64,000 nt of DNA from Mycobacterium sp. Root265 (GCF_001428895.1 NZ_LMJA01000031.1:186001-250000); one strand, 5' to 3'; counted from the first letter of the stretch, positions 31,372 to 46,793 are shown. Numbers and translations are program-made. Notes: a model not told the origin generated them from the sequence alone.

Positions 31372-32690
31372 GTGACCGTGGAGTTGGCGCACCCGTCGAC
31401 CGAACCGCTGGCTTCACGTTCGCCGACCAATCCCGTGCACCCGCGCTGGTGGTTCCTGTGGACCACACCCGGGCGCATCCTGACCATCGGTGTAGTGCTG
31501 TCCGCGCTCGTGATCGCGTGCGCGTTCGCGACATCGACGACGATCAACGACCGCCAGGAAGCGCTCACCACGGTGCTCGACCACAGCGAGCCGCTGGCCT
31601 TCGCCGCCGGTCAGCTCTACACCACGCTGTCGGTCGCCGACGCGGCCGCCGCGACCGCCTTCATCGCGGGCGCCGAACCCCAGGATGTGCGGCAGCGCTA
31701 CGAACAGGCCATCACCGACGCGTCGGTCGCCGTCACCCGCGCCTCGGCCGGGCTGACCACCGAGCCCATGATCGAAATGCTGGGCCGGGTCAACGCCGAA
31801 CTGGCCGTCTACACCGGCCTGGTCGAAACCGCCCGGACCAACAACCGCGCGGGCAATCCGGTGGGTTCGTCCTATCTGTCCGAGGCGTCGGCCCTGATGC
31901 AGTCCAAGATCCTGCCGGATGCGCAACGGCTCTACGAGGCGACCTCGGCGCGGGTGGACGCCGAGACCACCGCCTCCACCCGCATCCCGGCGCCGGTCAT
32001 CCTGGTGGTGCTGGCCACCGTCATGTTCGGGCTGTTCGCCAACAGGTGGCTGACCAAGCGGACAAGGCGGCGGGTCAACATCGGTTTCGTGGCGGGCGGG
32101 CTGGCCGTGCTGATTATGGTGGTGTGGGTGGGCACCGCACTCGTCATCTCCACCTCGGACAGTCGCAGCGCCAAAAACACTGCGGCACAATCGCTCAAGA
32201 CGGTGACGACGATGGCCATCACCGCGCAGCAGGCCCGCGCCGACGAGACGATCGCCCTGGTGCGCCGCGGCGACGAGGACGTCCGCAAGCAGTCCTACTA
32301 CCAGCGCATCGACAGCATGCAGCAGCAGCTGAACACCTTCTTGAACGCCGACAACGGCATCGACAAACAGGACCTGTCCGGCGCCGGAGATCTGCTGCGC
32401 AAGTGGCGGGCGTCCAATGACCGGATCAACGCCTACATCTCCGTCGGCGACTACCAGGCCGCCACCCAGGTGGCGCTGGGCACCGGTGAGGACAACTCCA
32501 CGCCGGCGTTCAGCAGCCTGGACGCCGCGCTGGCCAAGGCCATCGAGGAGAGCCGCGGCCAGTTGCGCACCGATATCGTCAACGCCCGCCGGGTGCTGTC
32601 GGGGGCGACCGTCGGCGCCGCGGCGCTCAGCGTCCTTGCGGCCTTCGCGGTGGCGCTCGGGCTGTGGCCGAGACTCAGCGAGTACCGCTA

Positions 32691-32691
<1 letters not shown>
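31372..32691 (+). CDS. glnX: GlnX membrane sensor protein
   Basis: The 439-residue membrane protein has about four transmembrane helices (near 30-52, 200-220, 232-258 and 405-433) with helical extracytoplasmic loops of chemoreceptor-like four-helix type. It matches Rv0412c by synteny and layout. In mycobacteria GlnX is described as passing aspartate/glutamate sensing by lipoprotein GlnH to the kinase PknG. The GTG start follows a strong Shine-Dalgarno and the stop overlaps glnH by 1 nt (TAGTG). Confidence 0.9.
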
Positions 32692-36986
<4,295 letters not shown>

Positions 36987-36990
<4 letters not shown>

Positions 36991-39107
36991 TGCCCGGCCG
37001 CCTGGATCGCGGTGATCGCCACGGTGTTCACGATGTCCTCCACCAGCGCACCCCGCGAGAGATCGTTGACCGGCTTGTTGAGGCCCTGCAGCACCGGACC
37101 GATCGCGATGGCCCCGGCGCTGCGCTGCACGGCCTTGTAGGTGTTGTTGCCGGTGTTGAGGTCCGGGAAGATCAGCACGGTGGCCCGGCCGGCCACCTTC
37201 GAATCCGGCATCTTGGTCTGCGCGGTGGACGGATCCACCGCCGCGTCGTACTGGATCGGGCCCTCCACCAGCAGTTCCGGTTCCCGCTGGCGCACCAGTT
37301 CGGTTGCCGCCCTGACCTTGTCGACGTCAGCTCCGGTACCGGAGCTGCCCGTGGAGTAGGACAGCATGGCGACCCGAGGGTCGATCCCGAACTGCGCGGC
37401 GGTCCGCGCCGAGGAGATGGCGATGTCGGCGAGCTGCTCGCTCGTCGGGTCCGGCACGATCGCGCAGTCACCGTAGGCGAGTACCCGGTCCTCCAGGCAC
37501 ATCAGGAAGATGCTGGACACCGTGTTGACCCCGGGCAGCGTCTTGATGATCTCGAAGGCCGGGCGGACGGTGTGCGCGGTGGTGTGCCGGGCACCCGACA
37601 CCATGCCGTCGACCATGTCGTTGTGCACCAGCATGGTGCCGAAATACGAGACGTCGGAGATGGTTTCACGGGCCTGGTCGACGGTGACACCCTTGTGGCT
37701 GCGCAGTTTCGCGTACTGCTCGGCGAACTGGTCACACAGTTCGCTGGTGCGCGGGTCGAGCACGGTGGCGGCGGTCAGGTCCACGCCGAGTTCGGCGGCC
37801 CGGGCCCGGACCGTCTTCTCCTCACCGAGAATGGTCAGGTCGGCCACCCGGTGCGCCAGCAGGCGCCCGGCCGCGCGCAGGATCCGGTCGTCATCGCCCT
37901 CGGGCAGCACGATGCGCTGCACATCGGCGCGGGCCGTGTCGATCAGCTGGTAGGTGAACATCTGCGGTGTGGTGACCGTGGGGATCGGAATCGACAGGGT
38001 GTCAATGAGATCCGCGGTGTCGACGTGTTGCTCCATCAGCGCTAGCGCGGTGTCGACCTTGCGATGGGAGTCCACCGTGACCCGGCCGCGGGCCGACGCG
38101 ACGGCGCGTGCGGTGTCATAGGTGCCCAGTTCGGTGCTGATGATCGGCAGCCGCGTGCCCAGGCCCGCCACCAGCCGGGCGACCTCCGGGTGCAGCGGCA
38201 GACCGCCGTTGAGGATCACGCAGGACAGCGACGGAAACCCGGCCGCCGCATGCGCACCCATCACCGCCATCACCACATCGGAGCGGTCGCCGGGGGTGAT
38301 GACGGCCATCCCGTCCTTCAGGCGTTCCAGCACGTGCTCGGCGGTCATCCCCGCCACCAGGACACTCAACGCCTCGCGGATCAGTGACTGCTCGTCACCA
38401 CCGGTGAGTTCGCCGTGCACCGCATCGCGCAGCTCGGCCACCGACGGCGCCACCAGCAGCGGCTCCTCGGGCAGGACGTAACTCTTCGGGCCGAGCGCGC
38501 GCAGTGCGTCGGCCACGGCCACAAGTTGTTCGGGATCGCAGCGGTTGGCCACCACGGCCGCGGTGTGTGCGTGCTGGGAGGCCAGTTCCACCAGGCACAC
38601 CTCGACGACCTGTGCGACCTCCGCGGGTGTGCGTCCCTGTGCCTTCACCGCGAGCACCACGGGTGCGCCGAGGTTCACCGCGATGCGGGCGTTCACGCTC
38701 AGTTCACTGGGCGCCGCCACATCGGTGTAGTCGCTGCCGACGATGAGGACCGCATCGGAGCGGTCGGCGACCCGGTGGAAGCGGTCCACGATCTCGGCGA
38801 TGGCCGCCTCGGGGTCCTCGTGGAGCTGCTGGTAGCTGACACCGGCGCATTCCTCGTAGGAGAGTCCGGCGGTCGCCTGGGACAGCAGCAGTTCCAGGAT
38901 GTAGTCGCGTTCGCCCTCGGCGTCATCCTGGGGCGAGCGAGGCGACGGGGAAGAATCACGATGTTCCAGTCGGGTGATGGGCCGGAACACCGCAACCCTG
39001 GCGACGGAGGCGGCCAGCTTGTGCAGAATGCCCAGTGCGATGGTGGATTTTCCGGTGTCACCCTCGGGTGACGCTATGTAGATGGCCGAAGCAGCATGCG
39101 CGGTCAC
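36987..39107 (-). CDS. pta: Phosphate acetyltransferase (long form)
   Basis: The 706-residue enzyme has an N-terminal P-loop BioD-like domain ([18 protein letters not shown]), a DRTGG domain, and a C-terminal PTA_PTB catalytic domain (from about 385: [19 protein letters not shown] ... [17 protein letters not shown] ... [16 protein letters not shown]). It converts acetyl-CoA and phosphate to acetyl phosphate. Its start overlaps the stop of the upstream aminotransferase-fold gene, so pta-ackA are coupled to that gene. Confidence 0.96.
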
Positions 39108-40378
39108 TCGGCCAAGCTTGCCAGCACCTCACCGAGTTCGGCAACGAAGCGGTCCACGTCGGACATCGAGAACACCATCGGCGGTCTGATCTTGAGGACA
39201 TTGCCGTCCCCACCGCACACCGATATCAGCACCCGCCGTTCCCGCATGGCGTTCACGATCCACCGTGCCGTCGCGCGATCCGGCAGGCCGGCATCGTCGA
39301 GCACCTCCACCCCGAGGTACAGCCCGGCACCGCGCACCTGCCCGATGCGGGGATGGCCGGCCGCCAGCCGGGCCACCTCGGCACGCAGGTCGCCACCCAC
39401 GGTGGCGGCATTGGCGATCAGGCGTTCGCGTTCGATGACGTCCAGAACGGCGGCCGCGGCCGCCATCGACACCGGGTTGCCCCCGAAGGTGTTGAAGTAC
39501 GGCACACCGGTGGCGAAGCCGGCGAGTACATCACCCCGGGCCGCCATGGCGGCCACCGGCAGCCCGTTGGCCATCGGCTTACCCATGGTCACCAGGTCGG
39601 GCACCACACCGTGTCGGGTGAAGCCCCACATTCCCGCGCCGGTGCGGCCGAACCCCGGTTGCACCTCATCGGCGATCAGCACCCCGCCGGCGGCCCGGAC
39701 CGCCGCCACCGCCGGCGCCAGCACCAACGGGTCCGGGTAGATGCCGTCGGAGGAGAAAATGGTGTCGACGATCAGCGCGCTCACGCCGAAACCGCTGTCT
39801 TGCAGGTCGGAGATCGCCGCGGCGATCTCGGCGCGCTCCAGCCGCGGTGACACCGTGCGCACATGGCGCCCCAGCACGGTGCGCCCTCCGATCGAGGGCG
39901 AGATCGCCGTCACCGCTTCGGTATTGCCGTGGTAGGCCTCTTCCGTGACGATCACGCCGGTGGCGCCGGTGTGCATCGCCGCGACCCGCAGCGCGAGATC
40001 GTTGACCTCGGAACCGGTGCAGGCGTACATCACCTGATCGATGGCGTCTGGCATGGTGGACAGCAGCCGCTGCGAGTAGTCGACGATGCCCTCGTGCAGG
40101 TACCGGGTGTGAGTGTTGAGGGTGCTCAACTGCCTTGTCACCGAATCGATCACGTGCGGGTGGCAGTGCCCGACGCTGGCGACGTTGTTGTAGGCGTCGA
40201 GGTAGTCATTGCCCTCGGCGTCGTAGAGCTTCGTGCCGAATCCCCGCACCAGATGCACCGGCTTGTCATAGAACAGCCGGTACGCGGGACCCAGGACCCG
40301 GTCACGGGCAGCTATCAGGGGGTCGTGCAGCTGACCACCCTGATAGCTGTTGGAATCCATGATGTTGGAGAAAGGCAT
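39104..40378 (-). CDS. Class III PLP enzyme, ethanolamine-phosphate/phosphohydroxylysine phospho-lyase-like
   Basis: The 424-residue fold-type I protein has the PLP Lys267 in VTMGKPMANG and Asp237 in IADEVQPGFGRTG. NNVASVGHCHPHV, LNTHTRYLHEGIVDYSQRL, TGSEVNDLALRVA and GVPYFNTFGGNPVS match the animal AGXT2L1/AGXT2L2 phospho-lyases much better than ordinary GABA or ornithine aminotransferases (from memory of those sequences). Such enzymes release phosphate and ammonia from O-phospho amino alcohols. An APH-type kinase lies divergently nearby and could make the substrate. It overlaps pta and follows a permease by 8 nt. Confidence 0.83.
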   Translation of the reverse strand: MPFSNIMDSNSYQGGQLHDPLIAARDRVLGPAYRLFYDKPVHLVRGFGTKLYDAEGNDYLDAYNNVASVGHCHPHVIDSVTRQLSTLNTHTRYLHEGIVDYSQRLLSTMPDAIDQVMYACTGSEVNDLALRVAAMHTGATGVIVTEEAYHGNTEAVTAISPSIGGRTVLGRHVRTVSPRLERAEIAAAISDLQDSGFGVSALIVDTIFSSDGIYPDPLVLAPAVAAVRAAGGVLIADEVQPGFGRTGAGMWGFTRHGVVPDLVTMGKPMANGLPVAAMAARGDVLAGFATGVPYFNTFGGNPVSMAAAAAVLDVIERERLIANAATVGGDLRAEVARLAAGHPRIGQVRGAGLYLGVEVLDDAGLPDRATARWIVNAMRERRVLISVCGGDGNVLKIRPPMVFSMSDVDRFVAELGEVLASLAE

Positions 40379-40386
40379 GATTCCCG

Positions 40387-41946
40387 TCAGCGCTCGTGGG
40401 CTTCTTCCAGAACGGTACGGCCCAGTTCGCCATACCGCTGCGGATCTTTGAACTTCAGGAACACCGCAAGCAGCACACCGCCGATGCCGACGATGCCGAC
40501 GACCCACGGGATGGCGGCGAAGATCCAGTCGGTGGCCGCCGTGCCCGCCGCGAACGACGCGTTCTTGGCCAGCAGGTAGACCACGTACACCATCCCGAGG
40601 CCGCCCAGCAGCGGCGCCAGGAAGGTGGTGAACCAGTTGGCGGTCTCCGGATGACGTTTCTGCACATGGAAGTACGCGATCACCGAGAACGCGGCGAGCG
40701 CCTGGACGATCATGATCGCCGTGGTACCCAGCAGGGCCATCAGACCGTACAGACCGGTGTAGGGGTCACGGTGGGTGAGCTCGAAGAAGATCACGACCAG
40801 GAAGGCGAAACCGGTCTGCACGAAGCCGGCGATGTGCGGTGAGCCGTGCACCCGGTGGGTGGCACCGATGGTCTTACGCATACCGGGGATGACATCCTCC
40901 CGGCCCAGGGCGTACAGGTAGCGGGCGGCACAGTTGTGGAATGCCAGGCCGCAGGCGAACGAACCTGTCATCAGCAGGATCTTGAACAGATCGACCGCCC
41001 ACTGCCCCAGGTTGTCCTGCACCGGGTTGAAGAAGATGTTGCCCGCCGTGGCCGAATCCTGTGCCAGCGCAATGGCATTCTCCGGTCCGGTACCGACGAT
41101 CGCGAGCCAGGACACCACCACGTAGAACGCGCCGATGCCGATCACGGAGCTGATGACGGCGATGGGGATGATCTTCTTGGGGTTGCGCGACTCCTCGCCG
41201 TACATGGCGCTGGACTCGAAACCGACCCAGGACCAGAACGCGAAGAACAGGCCGACACCGGCGGACCCGACGACGGCCATCGTGGAACCGTCGGCACCCT
41301 CGACGACGCCCGACAGGCTCTGAAAACCGTTGAGCGGGTTCAGTGATCCCCAGGACCAGCCCTGCGGACCGCCGCCGGTGAACAACACCGACAGCGCCAT
41401 CGCGGCCAGCATGACGATCTCGGTGACGAGGAAGACCCCGAGCACCTTGGCGGCCAGATTGATGTCGAAGTAGGTGAGCAGGGCGTTGACGGCGAGCATC
41501 ACCAGCGCGAACACCAGCCACGGCACGTCGACGCCGAACAGCGACGAGAACAGGTCGGTGCCGAAGAACGAGAAGATCCCGATCAGCGACGCCTCGAACA
41601 CCATGTACGCCAACGCCGTGAGGAAGCCGGCGCCCAGTCCGACGATGCGCCCCAGGCCGTGGGAGATGTACCCGTAGAAGGCGCCGGTGGCGGTGATGTG
41701 CTTGCTCATCGCGGCGTAGCCGATGGCGAACAGCGTCAGCACGATGGTGGCGACGAAATAACCGGCGGGCGCGTTGGCGCCGTTACCGAAGCCGACCGCG
41801 ATGGGCACGTTGCCGACCATCGCGGTGATGGGCGCCGCGGTGGCGACCGCCATGAACAGCACACCCCACAGCCCGACCGCATTCGGTTTGAGACGTTGGA
41901 TGGGGTTGGCACCCGTGGGGGCCGGTGGATCGATGATCTCGCTCAT
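40387..41946 (-). CDS. APC-superfamily amino acid/amine permease
   Basis: The 519-residue protein has about 12-14 helices with the APC start (VGLWGVLFMAVATAAPITAMVGNVPIAVGFGNG) and FFAFWSWVGFESSAMYGEESRNPKKIIPIAV. ATG 41946 is preferred because GGGA precedes it and earlier starts add a non-conserved tail. It leads the operon permease-phospholyase-pta-ackA. Ethanolamine, hydroxylysine or a related amine are candidate substrates by context. Confidence 0.86.
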   Translation of the reverse strand: MSEIIDPPAPTGANPIQRLKPNAVGLWGVLFMAVATAAPITAMVGNVPIAVGFGNGANAPAGYFVATIVLTLFAIGYAAMSKHITATGAFYGYISHGLGRIVGLGAGFLTALAYMVFEASLIGIFSFFGTDLFSSLFGVDVPWLVFALVMLAVNALLTYFDINLAAKVLGVFLVTEIVMLAAMALSVLFTGGGPQGWSWGSLNPLNGFQSLSGVVEGADGSTMAVVGSAGVGLFFAFWSWVGFESSAMYGEESRNPKKIIPIAVISSVIGIGAFYVVVSWLAIVGTGPENAIALAQDSATAGNIFFNPVQDNLGQWAVDLFKILLMTGSFACGLAFHNCAARYLYALGREDVIPGMRKTIGATHRVHGSPHIAGFVQTGFAFLVVIFFELTHRDPYTGLYGLMALLGTTAIMIVQALAAFSVIAYFHVQKRHPETANWFTTFLAPLLGGLGMVYVVYLLAKNASFAAGTAATDWIFAAIPWVVGIVGIGGVLLAVFLKFKDPQRYGELGRTVLEEAHER

Positions 41947-42196
41947 TGCATCCCAATCTGAGGGCATATCCCAGACCGATATTTGGTCTGGTTTCGAAGT
42001 GCCGTCGGCCCCGATGCCGATGACGAAAGACGACGCCGGCAATTGTTACCTCGCTCAGATTCGTTGGTCAACTGGAGATTTAAGCTGGCAATTAGCTGTG
42101 TTTCGGCAGTGTTTCCAACCTGAGCGTATTGCAACGCCGCCGTTAAAAACGTCGATTTGGTCTGCTTTGGCCCGACAATTGGCCCACACTGATCGA
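41947..42196. promoter_or_regulatory. Divergent regulatory region with inverted repeat and direct repeats
   Basis: The 250-bp AT-richer spacer separates the permease operon from the kinase operon. It holds a perfect inverted repeat CCAGACC-N7-GGTCTGG at 41971-41991. The decamer ATTTGGTCTG inside it (41981-41990) recurs at 42155-42164. These are candidate operators for the GntR/UTRA regulator encoded three genes downstream. CACACT 6 nt before ATG 42197 could be a leaderless -10. Confidence 0.5.
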
Positions 42197-43186
42197 ATGC
42201 CGGGATTGCCTGCCGACCATGCGCGCTTCGCCCGGGCGGCACTGTCCGCCTATGGCCGCGACCTCGATACCCCCCTGCGGCTGCTCAGCCTGTCCGAGAA
42301 CGCCACCTACCAGGTGTGCGATGACGATCCGATCGTCCTGCGCGTGCACCGGCCGGGCTATCACTCCCTCGACGGCATCCGCTCCGAACTCGCCTGGATG
42401 GCCGCCTTGCGCCACGACACCGTGGTCAAGACCCCCGAGCTGGTGCGCTCGACCTCCGGCCTCGATGTGGTCACCGCCTCCGTGGACGGCCGCGACCTGC
42501 ACGTCGACGCCGTCACCCTGATTTCGGGCTGTACCGCCGAGGAGGTTCCGCACGCGGTCGGGTTCGCCGAGCTCGGCGAGCTGACCGCGATCATGCACGA
42601 TCATGTGCAGGACTGGGCCGCGCCGTCCGACTTCACCCGCTTCCGCTGGGACCTCGACGACATCCTCGGCCCCGGCGCCCGCTGGGGTGACTGGCGCGAG
42701 GCACCCGGACTGGCCGACACGGACCGGTCCGCCATCATGCGCGCAGCGCACCACATCACTGAACAGCTGTCCGAATTCGGCACCGAATCAGACAGATTCG
42801 GCCTGATCCATGCCGATCTGCGGCTGGCGAACCTGATGGTCGATCCGGTCGCACCGTCGGCGGGGATCACCGTGATCGACTTCGACGACTCCGGGTGGGG
42901 CTGGAATCTGGCCGACCTGGGCGCGGTGGTGTCCTGGATCGAGGACACCCCCGAGGCCGAGCGCATCGTGGCCGAATGGCTGCGCGGTTACCTGAAGGTG
43001 CGCGCGCTGCCCGACGAGCACCTGGCGCTCATCCCCACCTTCGTCATGCTGCGCCGGATCCAGCTCACCGCGTGGATCGCCTCGCACGCGGACGCCGACG
43101 CCGCCAAAGCCATCGGTCCCGGATACGCCGTCGGGACCGCCCGCCTGTCCGAGCGGTATCTCGCCGATCGCACCTGGTTACGTTGA
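42197..43186 (+). CDS. APH-family phosphotransferase (hydroxylysine/ethanolamine kinase-like)
   Basis: The 329-residue kinase has the aminoglycoside/choline kinase catalytic loop [12 protein letters not shown] and the metal motif [17 protein letters not shown]. The N-terminal lobe starts [23 protein letters not shown]. Proteins of this subfamily pair with class III phospho-lyases and phosphorylate hydroxyl groups of amino alcohols. It begins a plus-strand operon with an SDR and a GntR regulator. Confidence 0.83.
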   Translation: MPGLPADHARFARAALSAYGRDLDTPLRLLSLSENATYQVCDDDPIVLRVHRPGYHSLDGIRSELAWMAALRHDTVVKTPELVRSTSGLDVVTASVDGRDLHVDAVTLISGCTAEEVPHAVGFAELGELTAIMHDHVQDWAAPSDFTRFRWDLDDILGPGARWGDWREAPGLADTDRSAIMRAAHHITEQLSEFGTESDRFGLIHADLRLANLMVDPVAPSAGITVIDFDDSGWGWNLADLGAVVSWIEDTPEAERIVAEWLRGYLKVRALPDEHLALIPTFVMLRRIQLTAWIASHADADAAKAIGPGYAVGTARLSERYLADRTWLR

Positions 43187-43194
43187 GGAGACAC

Positions 43195-43971
43195 ATGTTC
43201 GACCTGCAGTCCCGCTCGGTTCTGGTGACCGGCGGCAGTAAGGGGATCGGCCGCGGTATCGCCACGGTCTTCGCCCGCGCCGGTGCGAATGTCGCGATCG
43301 CGGCGCGGACGGCAACCGGTCTCGACGAGGCGGTGGCCGCCCTGGACGAGCTGGGTGACGGCACGGTGATCGGGGTGCGCGCCGACGTGAGCGACCGGCA
43401 GTCCTGTACCGAGATGGCCGCCACCGCCGTCGAGGCCTTCGGCGGCCTGGATGTGTTGTGCGCCAATGCCGGAATCTTTCCCGACGCTCCACTTGCCACC
43501 ATGACGCCCGAGCAGCTCAACGAGATCATGGGCGTCAACGTCAACGGCACGTTCTACGCGGTGCAGGCCTGCCTGGACGCGCTGATCGCGTCCGGCACCG
43601 GGCGGGTCATCCTGACGTCGTCGATCACCGGGCCGATCACCGGTTACCCCGGTTGGTCCCACTACGGCGCCACCAAGGCCGCACAGCTCGGATTCATGCG
43701 CACCGCCGCAATCGAGTTGGCGCCCAAGGGGATCACCGTCAACGCCGTGCTGCCCGGCAACATCCTCACCGAAGGCCTTCTGGAGAACGGGGAGGACTAC
43801 ATCGCGAGCATGGCGCGGTCGATTCCGGCCGGCGCCCTGGGCACACCGGAGGACATCGGTCATCTCGCGGCGTTCCTGGCCACCAGAGAAGCCGCCTACA
43901 TCACCGGCCAGGCCATCGCCGTCGATGGAGGCCAGGTGTTGCCCGAGTCGTTGGACGCGATAGCCACCTGA
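43195..43971 (+). CDS. Short-chain dehydrogenase/reductase
   Basis: The 258-residue classical SDR has [21 protein letters not shown], catalytic Ser in [13 protein letters not shown], and [11 protein letters not shown] at the end. GAGGAG precedes the ATG. It is 8 nt after the kinase gene and 2 nt before the GntR gene. Within the operon it may oxidise or reduce a product of amino-alcohol breakdown, but no substrate can be read. Confidence 0.87.
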   Translation: MFDLQSRSVLVTGGSKGIGRGIATVFARAGANVAIAARTATGLDEAVAALDELGDGTVIGVRADVSDRQSCTEMAATAVEAFGGLDVLCANAGIFPDAPLATMTPEQLNEIMGVNVNGTFYAVQACLDALIASGTGRVILTSSITGPITGYPGWSHYGATKAAQLGFMRTAAIELAPKGITVNAVLPGNILTEGLLENGEDYIASMARSIPAGALGTPEDIGHLAAFLATREAAYITGQAIAVDGGQVLPESLDAIAT

Positions 43972-43973
43972 TC

Positions 43974-44741
43974 ATGGAATCGGCGGGGGGAGCGGTAGCA
44001 GAAGATGTGCGCCGGCGGATTCTGTCCATGCTGTCCAGCGGTGCACTGCGCCCGGGTTCTCGGCTGGGCACCGAACGGGAGATGGCCGAGCAGTTCGCCG
44101 TGTCGCGTGCAACGCTGCGCAGCGCACTGCTGCCGCTGAGCCAGGCCGGAGTGCTGGAGCGCCGCACCGGTCGCGCCGGCGGCACCTTCATTCGCGCAGA
44201 TGTGGTGCAGCGCAACGCCGCCGAGCAGGTGGGGCTACCCGCCCGGCTGCACAGCGGTGGCCACACCAGCGACACGAAAGTCCTTGGCACCGATAGCAGA
44301 CCGGCCACCCTCGCCGAGTCGGTTGCCCTGGAGGTCCCGGAGGACACCCCGGTCATCGTGATCCGCCGGTTGCGATATGCCGACGGGGTACCGCTGTCGG
44401 TGGACCTGTCCTGTTTCGTCGCCGCACATGCCGCCGATCTGCTGGCCCAGCCGCTCGGCGGATCGCTGTACGAACTGTTGCGGCAGCGGTACGGACTGGA
44501 GCCCGCCAGCACCACCGAGACCATCGAGGTGGTCAGCGCGAGCCCGCGGGAAGCCACCTGGCTCGCGATCGCGCACCGCAAACCGCTGCTGGCCATCACC
44601 CGGGTGACGCGAGACAACAGCGGGCGCCCGTTCGAGTTCGCCTACGACCTGTTCCGCGCCGACCGGGTCCGGTTGACCGCGACCAGCAATGGCGGTGGTG
44701 TCAGCCCAGTTTCCGCAACCGTGGTTCCAGATCCCGCTTGA
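43974..44741 (+). CDS. GntR-family regulator, HutC/UTRA subfamily
   Basis: The 255-residue protein has an N-terminal winged helix ([44 protein letters not shown]) and a C-terminal UTRA ligand domain ([24 protein letters not shown] ... [15 protein letters not shown]). It probably senses a substrate or intermediate of the adjacent amine pathway and binds the repeated motif in the divergent region. Its last 41 bp overlap fgd1 in antisense. Confidence 0.9.
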   Translation: MESAGGAVAEDVRRRILSMLSSGALRPGSRLGTEREMAEQFAVSRATLRSALLPLSQAGVLERRTGRAGGTFIRADVVQRNAAEQVGLPARLHSGGHTSDTKVLGTDSRPATLAESVALEVPEDTPVIVIRRLRYADGVPLSVDLSCFVAAHAADLLAQPLGGSLYELLRQRYGLEPASTTETIEVVSASPREATWLAIAHRKPLLAITRVTRDNSGRPFEFAYDLFRADRVRLTATSNGGGVSPVSATVVPDPA

Positions 44742-45711
44742 ACAGCTCCAGGAAGCGGCGCTGGTCATGGCCGGGCGCGTGGAACACCAGGTGGTTCAGG
44801 CCCCAATCCACGTAGTCCTTGACCTTGGCGACGGCCTCATCGGGATCCGACGCGACGATCCAGCGCTTGGCCACCTGCTCGATGGGCAGCTCGTCGGCGG
44901 CCTTTTCCATCTCCAGCGGGTCGTCGATCGAATGCTTCTGCTCGGCGGTCAGCGACAGCGGCGCCCAGAACCGGGTGTTCTCCAGCGCGGCCTCCGGGTC
45001 GGTGTCGTAGGAGATCTTGATCTCGATCATCCGGTCGATGTCATCGGGGTTCTTGTCCGCCGCCTCCGCGCCCTCGCGCATGGCCGGGATGAGCTTCTCC
45101 TTGTAGAGCTCCTCCCCCTTGCCGGAGGTGCAGATGAAACCGTCACCGGCGCGCCCGGCGTACTTGGCGACCTGCGGCCCACCGGCGGCGATGTAGATCG
45201 GGATACCGCCCTCGGGGACGTCGTAGATCGAGGCGCCCTTGGTCTTGTAGTACTCACCCTCGAAGTCGACGCGGTCACCGAGCCACAGCTCGCGCATCAG
45301 CCGCACCGATTCACGCAGCCGGGCGTAGCGCTCCTTGAACTCCGGCCATTCGCCCTCGTATCCGGTGGCGATCTCGTTGAGTGCTTCACCGGTGCCCACA
45401 CCGAGGAAGATCCGGTCCGGGTACAGGCAGCCCATGGTCGCGAAGGCCTGCGCGATGACCGCCGGGTTGTAGCGGAAGGTCGGGGTGAGCACCGAGGTGC
45501 CCAGGATCAGCCGCTGCGTGCGCTCACCGACGGCGGTCATCCAGGCCAGCGAGAACGGGGCATGGCCGCCCTCGTGGCGCCAGGGCTGGAAATGATCACT
45601 GACGGTCGCACTGTCCATGCCGTGCGCCTCGGCCTCCACGGCCAGTTCGACGAGCTCACGCGGGGCGAATTGTTCCGCCGACGCCTTGTATCCCAGTTTG
45701 AGTTCAGCCAC
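44701..45711 (-). CDS. fgd1: F420-dependent glucose-6-phosphate dehydrogenase
   Basis: The 336-residue luciferase-like TIM-barrel enzyme reduces cofactor F420 with glucose-6-phosphate. [78 protein letters not shown] and [18 protein letters not shown] match mycobacterial FGD1 nearly residue for residue. The GTG start has AAGGA about 3 nt before it. Confidence 0.98.
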   Translation of the reverse strand: MAELKLGYKASAEQFAPRELVELAVEAEAHGMDSATVSDHFQPWRHEGGHAPFSLAWMTAVGERTQRLILGTSVLTPTFRYNPAVIAQAFATMGCLYPDRIFLGVGTGEALNEIATGYEGEWPEFKERYARLRESVRLMRELWLGDRVDFEGEYYKTKGASIYDVPEGGIPIYIAAGGPQVAKYAGRAGDGFICTSGKGEELYKEKLIPAMREGAEAADKNPDDIDRMIEIKISYDTDPEAALENTRFWAPLSLTAEQKHSIDDPLEMEKAADELPIEQVAKRWIVASDPDEAVAKVKDYVDWGLNHLVFHAPGHDQRRFLELFKRDLEPRLRKLG

Positions 45712-45768
45712 GGTTCCTTTTTACTCCGTCTCCATTTCCCCTGTCGCTTCGCTCCTGCCCTCCGGACC

Positions 45769-45774
45769 TACACT
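45769..45774 (+). promoter_or_regulatory. -10 element TACACT of a probable leaderless MBL-fold gene promoter
   Basis: TACACT stands exactly 7 nt before ATG 45782 in the 70-bp spacer divergent to fgd1. Confidence 0.48.
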
Positions 45775-45781
45775 CGCGGGC

Positions 45782-46513
45782 ATGCCGGCAGCCCTGCACC
45801 GCATCACCGACACCGTCTACTTCGTCCAGACCGACCTGGTGAACTGGACGCTGGTGACCGACGACGACGGCGTCATCCTGATCGACGCCGGGTATCCGGG
45901 TAGCCGCGAGGAGGTCCTCGACTCGGTGCGCGAGCTGGGATTCGGCCCCGGCGACGTGCGGGCCATCCTGCTGACCCACGCTCACGTGGACCACCTCGGA
46001 TCGGCCATCTGGTTCGCGAAAACCCATGGCACACCGGTGTATACGCACGCCACCGAGGTCGGGCACGCGAAGCGGCAGTACCTGGAGCAGGCCTCGCCGG
46101 TGGATGTGCTCACCCGCGCCTGGCAGCCGCGCTACCTCGCCTGGTCGCTGGCGCTGGTCCGCAAGGGCGGTCTGACCCATGAGGGCATCCCGACGGCCGA
46201 GGCGTTCGACGAGAACATCGCCGCGACGCTGCCCGGCACCCCGATCGCCGTTCCGACGCCGGGGCACACCGATGGCCACTGCTCCTATCTGGTCGACGGG
46301 GTGCTGGTGGCCGGGGACGCGCTGATCACCGGGCACCCGGTGAGCTCCCGGCGCGGCCCGCAGCTGCTGCCGGGCCTGTTCAACCACGATCAGGACGGCT
46401 GTGTGCGCAGCCTGGCCGCCCTGGGCATGCTGGACACCGAGGTGCTGCTGCCCGGGCACGGTCCGGTGTGGCGCGGTCCGATCCGGGACGCCGCGGACGC
46501 GGCTAGCCGATGA
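45782..46513 (+). CDS. Metallo-beta-lactamase-fold hydrolase
   Basis: The 243-residue protein has the binuclear zinc motif THAHVDHLG, a downstream His in PTPGHTDGHCSY, the bridging Asp in VLVAGDAL and a C-terminal LLPGHGPV. These are glyoxalase II-like hydrolase features. It is divergent from fgd1 as Rv0406c is in M. tuberculosis. The substrate is unknown. Confidence 0.88.
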   Translation: MPAALHRITDTVYFVQTDLVNWTLVTDDDGVILIDAGYPGSREEVLDSVRELGFGPGDVRAILLTHAHVDHLGSAIWFAKTHGTPVYTHATEVGHAKRQYLEQASPVDVLTRAWQPRYLAWSLALVRKGGLTHEGIPTAEAFDENIAATLPGTPIAVPTPGHTDGHCSYLVDGVLVAGDALITGHPVSSRRGPQLLPGLFNHDQDGCVRSLAALGMLDTEVLLPGHGPVWRGPIRDAADAASR

Positions 46514-46793
46514 GCTCGTAACCGAACAGGAAGACCGCGGTCACCACCAGACCGCACACCAGCACGATGGTGGGCAGCAGGATCATCTGGTCGAGTTCCT
46601 CGCTGTCCAGGGCGTCGTTCTCCGACGGTCCGAACAGCACCCGGCCCGCCGCATTGCCGCGCAGTCGGATCACCGTTCGCCGCACGGCGGGTACCTCGCT
46701 GTTGCGGCCGACAAGCGTGCGCACACCGATGCCCAGTAGCGCCGTGAACAGCGCGGCGGCCAGGATCAGGAGGCCCACGGTGGCGAGTGACAC
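46503..46793 (-). CDS. Small two-helix membrane protein, hypothetical
   Basis: The 96-residue protein has a transmembrane helix at each end (about 5-25 and 72-92) with a basic then acidic linker (RRTVIRLRGNAAGRVLFGPSENDALDSEELDQM). It begins at GTG 46793, 9 nt after the LLM flavin enzyme gene. No family recognised. Confidence 0.7.
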   Translation of the reverse strand: MSLATVGLLILAAALFTALLGIGVRTLVGRNSEVPAVRRTVIRLRGNAAGRVLFGPSENDALDSEELDQMILLPTIVLVCGLVVTAVFLFGYELIG

